Shown here one piece after another: positions 59,716 through 64,000 of a DNA stretch of 64,000 nucleotides. Source of the stretch: Rotaria socialis (lineage: Eukaryota; Rotifera; Eurotatoria; Philodinida; Philodinidae); contig CAJNYU010000496.1 of assembly GCA_905331475.1 (NCBI GenBank), forward strand, positions 1 to 64,000, written 5' to 3'. The notes beneath the pieces are model-generated. The model searched no databases. It was not told the origin of the DNA and saw only the letters and a program-made list of their open reading frames with translations. Each line of letters opens with the position of its first letter. Positions within the stretch are counted from its first letter, which is position 1. The translations under genes and the position numbers were made by a program.

Positions 59716-59908
59716 AATGCACTTGACCATGATAACGATATGAACAGAACAGGGATGACCATTAAATAAGCACGACTGACAGAAACAAAGAAAGAGAAAC
59801 AGTAGACGTCCTTTTTCATGCGTCATCTCTCATACTAGTCAACTGCCCTCGACCATAACACCAGAACAAAGAAAATGATTTTGAATAGCCGAATAAAACT
59901 GAAAAAAA

Positions 59909-60135
59909 CGAATCGATTCGATTCGACCTCTTTTCTAGAAGTATCATTCGATTCGATTCGGCTTTTTTTCAATTATTTTTTTATTCATTCGATTCGATTC
60001 GGCTTTTTTTCAATTTTTTTTATTCATTCGATTCGATTCGGTAGTTTTGAAGTTCCATTCGGAATCGATTCGATTCGTCTGGGGCGAATCGAATCGAATC
60101 GAATCGAATTATTCGGCAATTCGATTCGATTTCGG
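59909..60135. repeat. ATTCG satellite with inverted polarity
   Basis: Blocks of ATTCG (up to three or four in a row) alternate with T-rich spacers; two spacer-plus-block units of about 58 bp are nearly identical (59940-60035). Near 60085 the sense turns to CGAAT repeats and back to ATTCG. The apparent 110-codon frame starting at 59875 is a by-product of the repeat. Confidence 0.8.
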
Positions 60136-60309
60136 TCTCTGGTAGACACTATCAGAACGATATTGAACTGTTTCATATATTCAGAAAAATATCATCACAA
60201 ACAATGAAATATTTGTTTTTTTATGTATTTAATTCTTTATTGGATATTATTTATCATATGATTGATAGATAATATTATTCTCTTAGATCGTAACAGGAGA
60301 AAATCATGT

Positions 60310-60650
60310 TCGGCGACCCAGGAGAATCGTTCCGACAGAAGGATTCTATCGGATTCCGACAAGGGTCAGGCAATGAATATACCGAATAGCATATGTGTTT
60401 CAATAAAACCGGCGAAATCTTATGTGATTCCTGGGCACGGGCCTACAGTCGGATCCGATGTTGGATTTTAACGGAATCCAATTCTAACGAATCACCCTTG
60501 CGCTCTGATGACTCAAAGTGCTTATTTGATCGTGACTAAGAAAATTAATTTTTTCATCGAAACCGACAATAGTTTCGTGTCTAATAATCCTATCGGATTC
60601 TGTTGGGGAGTCGGATCTCATCGGATTCGATAAGATCCATTGTCAGATTT
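60310..60650. repeat. CGGATTC-rich repetitive sequence
   Basis: Variants of CTATCGGATTC, CGGATCC and GATTCCGAC recur (near 60345, 60450, 60590, 60630). The density is far above the background in an AT-rich genome. No clear terminal repeats could be fixed. Confidence 0.5.
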
Positions 60651-61170
60651 ATTCACCTTGGATACGCAAAAATTGGGAAGAGGATATGAAGGCGCATCGA
60701 ACTGTAGATCACTGATTTCTCTAATAGAATTTTTTAAGTGTTTTTATTCAATTTTTTAACCTTCAGAAAAATGCTCTTTTTATGAAAAAAAGCGAAAACA
60801 AAAGATTGATAGAAAATCGTAGTAGAGGTTCGCCTAGAATACGTATTATCCTCAAATAATTAAATTTAACACCTGAATCTTTCGCAGTTTGTAGACCTTC
60901 GATTAGTGGTTTGAATGTGAATCTGATTATTGGAAATTCACTGTAAACAACTCACGAGATAGGTCTGTTCTTTAAAAGGCCAACTAAAAACCTTACAAAA
61001 AAAAACAGATTAAAAAAATCAGCAATATATGATGCGATGCGTCTTCATCTTCTCTTTCCAATGGTGAAAACCGTAATTCTGTAACTTGTTGCTATTAAGC
61101 GCTATTCAAAAAATACTCACGAGCATTCATATGCATGCTACCAGCCCAGATCGAGCATTACAACTACTAG

Positions 61171-61299
61171 ACACGGTCGTATACGGCCAATAACGACCGT
61201 AATACGGTCGAAAAATTGAGTAATCGACTGGTTACGGTTGTTTACGACACGTTGAAAAACAGTCGTAAATTATGGTGAAATGACCGTTTACGACCGTGT
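61171..61299. mobile_element. Small inverted-repeat element (129 bp) with CGACCGTA palindromes
   Basis: ACACGGTCGTATACGG (61171-61186) is inverted at 61284-61299 with one mismatch. Between them is a near-palindrome CGACCGTAATACGGTCG (about 61193-61210) and further ACGGT/ACGAC steps. It is non-coding and looks like a short MITE or a structured repeat. Confidence 0.6.
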
Positions 61300-61319
61300 G
61301 GCTTTCACCTGGGAGTACA

Positions 61320-62114
61320 TATGCGAAAGAAACAGATCTTATCGAAATTCTACTATTATGATATTTGTTGATATAGTGATCAAATAGCATAGAAAAATAG
61401 AGCGTGTTTCGCTCTATCTATTGGTAAAAAAGAAACTTTTTTCGATCTCTGCTTGAGGAAACAAGGTACCTCTGTCACTACTGTTGGATTGCCCTAATTA
61501 TATTTATCTCAAACTGGTGTAGTTGGTAAACGACAAGATACTACAATGATCACCTAACGAAAATGCAAGCATTTCTTCATTTTGAAGATTGTATTCAGAT
61601 AAAAAAAATTAAGCAATGTATCAGTTTTCTGCGTCATTGTTTGAACTTTATTACGTCTGTTTTGAAAATCGTCATGTTTTAGTTACAAAAATTGTTTGTC
61701 CAGTAGTGCTTAAACAAAAATAATTTGAAAAGGAGCGAAGTTAACTGTTGCTCTCTAAATTTACTAATCTTGACTATGACAAAAATAATCTATTGATTTT
61801 TGTTTTCAATGTATGACTCTCTTTAAGTTTCATGCAACGAATTTTGACGTTGTTTTTTTCGATGGATGTTTTAATTTGTTTCTCATGCCCATCATTTTGT
61901 TTTTAGGTATCTGAATGTAGTTCTCTTTTTTCTCTCTATAGAAAGGCTTACTTTCATAAGATGATCCTTTTATTCTTTACCATTTTGATTTTTGTATTTA
62001 AAAATGGTGCACCATTTCCCAGATCCAGTGACACCACTAATTTTTTATTTAAGCAACAATTAAATAAATATAGCTACTAACATTAATAATTTATTGAAAA
62101 CAACAAATATTTTA
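61320..62114. other. Intergenic region before the PDZ gene
   Basis: AT-rich; no exon or repeat recognised. The region next to 62114 should hold the 3' UTR of the PDZ gene. Confidence 0.45.
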
Positions 62115-62879
62115 TTAAGTTAAATTTCGATGAGCTACAATGAGTGTGATACGTTTATGATCTTGACAGATCCGTTGAATCAATTTAACACCCATCGCAT
62201 GTGTTACCCATTGCAAATTAGCACTAGTATAATTTGTTTTGATCTCTAAAAGACGATCACCGACACGAAGTTGATTCCTTTTAATAGTTGATCCTAATAG
62301 ACCATTTGGATCGATATAAGTTAAAAATAAACCAGAATCTTCATCATTTTCATCTAATCCACCAATAATATTGATGCCAAGCGATTGATTCAATACGTCA
62401 GTCGGCAAGACTACATCAATATATTCGATATGTACAGGATTTAAACGTCGAATATGAAGTGAAAGAGGTTTTCCATGAGCTGAAGAGAATGCTTGAACAG
62501 CTTTGTCATGAGTTGCATAAGTTAAATTGATGTTATTTATCGAAAGTATACGATCAAAAAAGCGAAGCTTAGTTCGACCATTATCCAACGATGATTTTGA
62601 ACAATGATCAATTTGTGTAATTACAATTGCTCGACCATATTCACTATCAATACCGCCGCTGATGGTGAAACCATATCTATTCAAATTATCTTGCATTGGT
62701 TTAATTTCAATAATTTCATCCTTCCAATCATTATCAATAGATTGATGATGATGTTCTTGTTGTTCTCCGTCAATCAATGAATAAGGTGGCGGTAATTCCG
62801 TCACATGTAATACTTGTGTACCGTCTGAAAGCTGATTACGATTTATTACATGAAGGTAAGCACCAATATGTTGTTCCAT
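62115..62879 (-). CDS. Protein with two PDZ domains
   Basis: Intronless frame of 254 aa. PDZ domains bind C-terminal peptides of membrane proteins and build scaffolds at junctions or synapses. PDZ1 (about residues 52-147) has the carboxylate-binding loop RYGFTISGG and the later GRTKLRFFDRILSINNINL; PDZ2 (about 150-251) has SLGINIIGG and NQLRVGDRLLEIKTN. The tandem order, with an xGDRLLxI-type strand in each, recalls PDZ1-PDZ2 of MAGUK/DLG-type or multi-PDZ scaffolds, but SH3 and guanylate kinase parts are absent. The N-terminal 50 residues include PPPYSL, a possible WW-domain ligand. The start at 62879 is the first ATG. It could be a truncated paralogue of a larger scaffold or a stand-alone adaptor. 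Confidence 0.88.
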   Translation of the reverse strand: MEQHIGAYLHVINRNQLSDGTQVLHVTELPPPYSLIDGEQQEHHHQSIDNDWKDEIIEIKPMQDNLNRYGFTISGGIDSEYGRAIVITQIDHCSKSSLDNGRTKLRFFDRILSINNINLTYATHDKAVQAFSSAHGKPLSLHIRRLNPVHIEYIDVVLPTDVLNQSLGINIIGGLDENDEDSGLFLTYIDPNGLLGSTIKRNQLRVGDRLLEIKTNYTSANLQWVTHAMGVKLIQRICQDHKRITLIVAHRNLT

Positions 62880-64000
62880 ACCGTTATGTAGGTTTATATT
62901 GTAATTAAAGAAAAAGAAAATGAATCAGAACGAAAAATAAGACAAATTTTATGCTGGCAAATATTTGTTGAAGCTTAACGAATTAGCCCACATGAGAGTG
63001 AATCATTGAATGACGCATTTACTAGATAGAAATTACATTTCGACAGCAAGTGATCCATGGACGTTTGTTTTTCGTTCTTTTTCTTTTATTTTGTTGACAT
63101 CTTATTTTATTTTAACATTCACTTTGATCAATGTGAAATTCATCCCACAAGAATTCAAAAACATAAGATGTGCTTAATCATATTGAGCTAATGTGCAAGA
63201 TCTCATGACATCAAAATCTCCCATGAACATTCTAGTATTGAATATAGATCTTAGATCGTGTATTATTGTTGATTTTCTTTTCATTTTAGCTGTTTACTAA
63301 TATACTTTATTACATAAAAAATTGAGATGAACCGAATTTTAATTCAATTTTATGGCTGATGAGCAATCATCAATGTTGATTATTATTATTCTCATAATAA
63401 TAATGTAATTTAGTATTAAATAAATTTTAAAGTAAAAGTATCTTATCTACATTTTTCCTGTAAAATAATCTTCTATTCGTCGACATCTATTATTTACTAT
63501 TGAAAGTTTTGTTTCATTATCAATTTTGTTATTCTCTCATAATAAGGGGCAGCAAGCTTTGTGAAGCCATATTTCCATAAATTAGATTCCACTATTTCAA
63601 GAACTTATGTAAACCAATAACACTAAATGGATGAAATTGCTCATAGTTTCCTAGAATATTTTTAATGGAATTATTTCCTTCATTTTGATTTTCACCTATC
63701 AATTTCAAAATCTAATCAAAAACTTATCATCAGTAGTATGTCACGTGGAGTTTTCAGTTTGTTTTTGAAAATGATACTAATGCAATACAATAACTTATAT
63801 TTCCATGAATGGTTGACAAAATAGATGCAAGAAAAATAGCTGTTTCTTTCAATACCAAATTCATTTTCTAATGTTTTCCGTTGCTAAATATATATTATAA
63901 CTTAGTTTTTCATATATGTCTTTTAAGCACGCATATTATTCATCTTGTAAGTGTAGTTAGTATTGATATTAAAATCATATTTCAATGATTTCCTATCTTT
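62880..64000. other. AT-rich right end, no gene seen
   Basis: The first part probably holds the PDZ-gene promoter. Beyond it there is only AT-rich sequence with short ATT/AAT runs (near 63380) and no domain or exon chain. Confidence 0.5.

Noticed and set aside
59875..60207. 110-codon plus-strand frame with repeated FDSIRF-like segments
   Set aside because: It is the translation of the ATTCG satellite.
1..64000. tRNA, rRNA, CRISPR arrays, bacterial operons
   Set aside because: Nothing convincing was seen by eye; a dedicated scan such as tRNAscan-SE was not possible.

Overview
This is a eukaryotic, animal nuclear window: about 70% A+T, with multi-exon genes, GT-AG introns that are mostly only 50-75 bp, and typically metazoan products (an ADAMTS protease, a classic cadherin with catenin-binding tail, ICA69, DAD1, a homeodomain protein, PDZ repeats). 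The tiny introns, a bacterial-type glycosyltransferase inside an intron-bearing gene, and an Athena-like Penelope retroelement together suggest a bdelloid rotifer (Adineta/Rotaria-like). That assignment is an inference; no rRNA or mitochondrial marker is present.

Layout. 1.2-1.8 kb (+): calmodulin-like EF-hand protein. 3.6-18.5 kb (-): very long ADAMTS metalloprotease with signal peptide, propeptide, furin site, intact zinc site and about 18 thrombospondin type 1 repeats. 20.1-21.6 kb (-): degenerate EF-hand protein, head to head with a DUF1295/steroid-reductase-like membrane enzyme (22.0-22.9 kb, +). 23.2-30.8 kb (-): non-chordate-type classic cadherin. 32.6-33.4 kb (-): small atypical homeodomain protein. 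33.8-36.8 kb (-): long disordered protein of unknown function. 38.3-39.1 kb (+): small Ser/Pro/Arg-rich protein, followed by a fold-back-like element with arrayed TGATCAGTA motifs. 40.3-40.7 kb (-): DAD1, head to head with ICA1/ICA69 (41.2-43.6 kb, +). 44.1-46.8 kb (-): RING protein with a C-terminal UBR-box-like zinc finger. 47.7-49.7 kb (-): CACUL1-like cullin-domain protein. 51.3-55.2 kb (-): membrane-anchored fusion ending in a bacterial-type GT4 glycosyltransferase. 56.3-61.3 kb: repeat-rich block with a Penelope-like element between 390 bp direct repeats, a nested 320 bp inverted-repeat element, a 100-N assembly gap, ATTCG satellite and a small inverted-repeat element. 62.1-62.9 kb (-): two-PDZ protein.

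There are no operons; genes are independent. Several concern cell surface and adhesion (ADAMTS, cadherin, PDZ), secretory pathway (DAD1, ICA69, the GT4 fusion) or ubiquitin (RING-UBR, CACUL1-like). Exon joins were worked out by hand from splice signals and reading-frame continuity; for the GT4 fusion, the EF-hand proteins, the homeodomain gene, DAD1 and ICA1 all exon lengths sum to a clean multiple of three.
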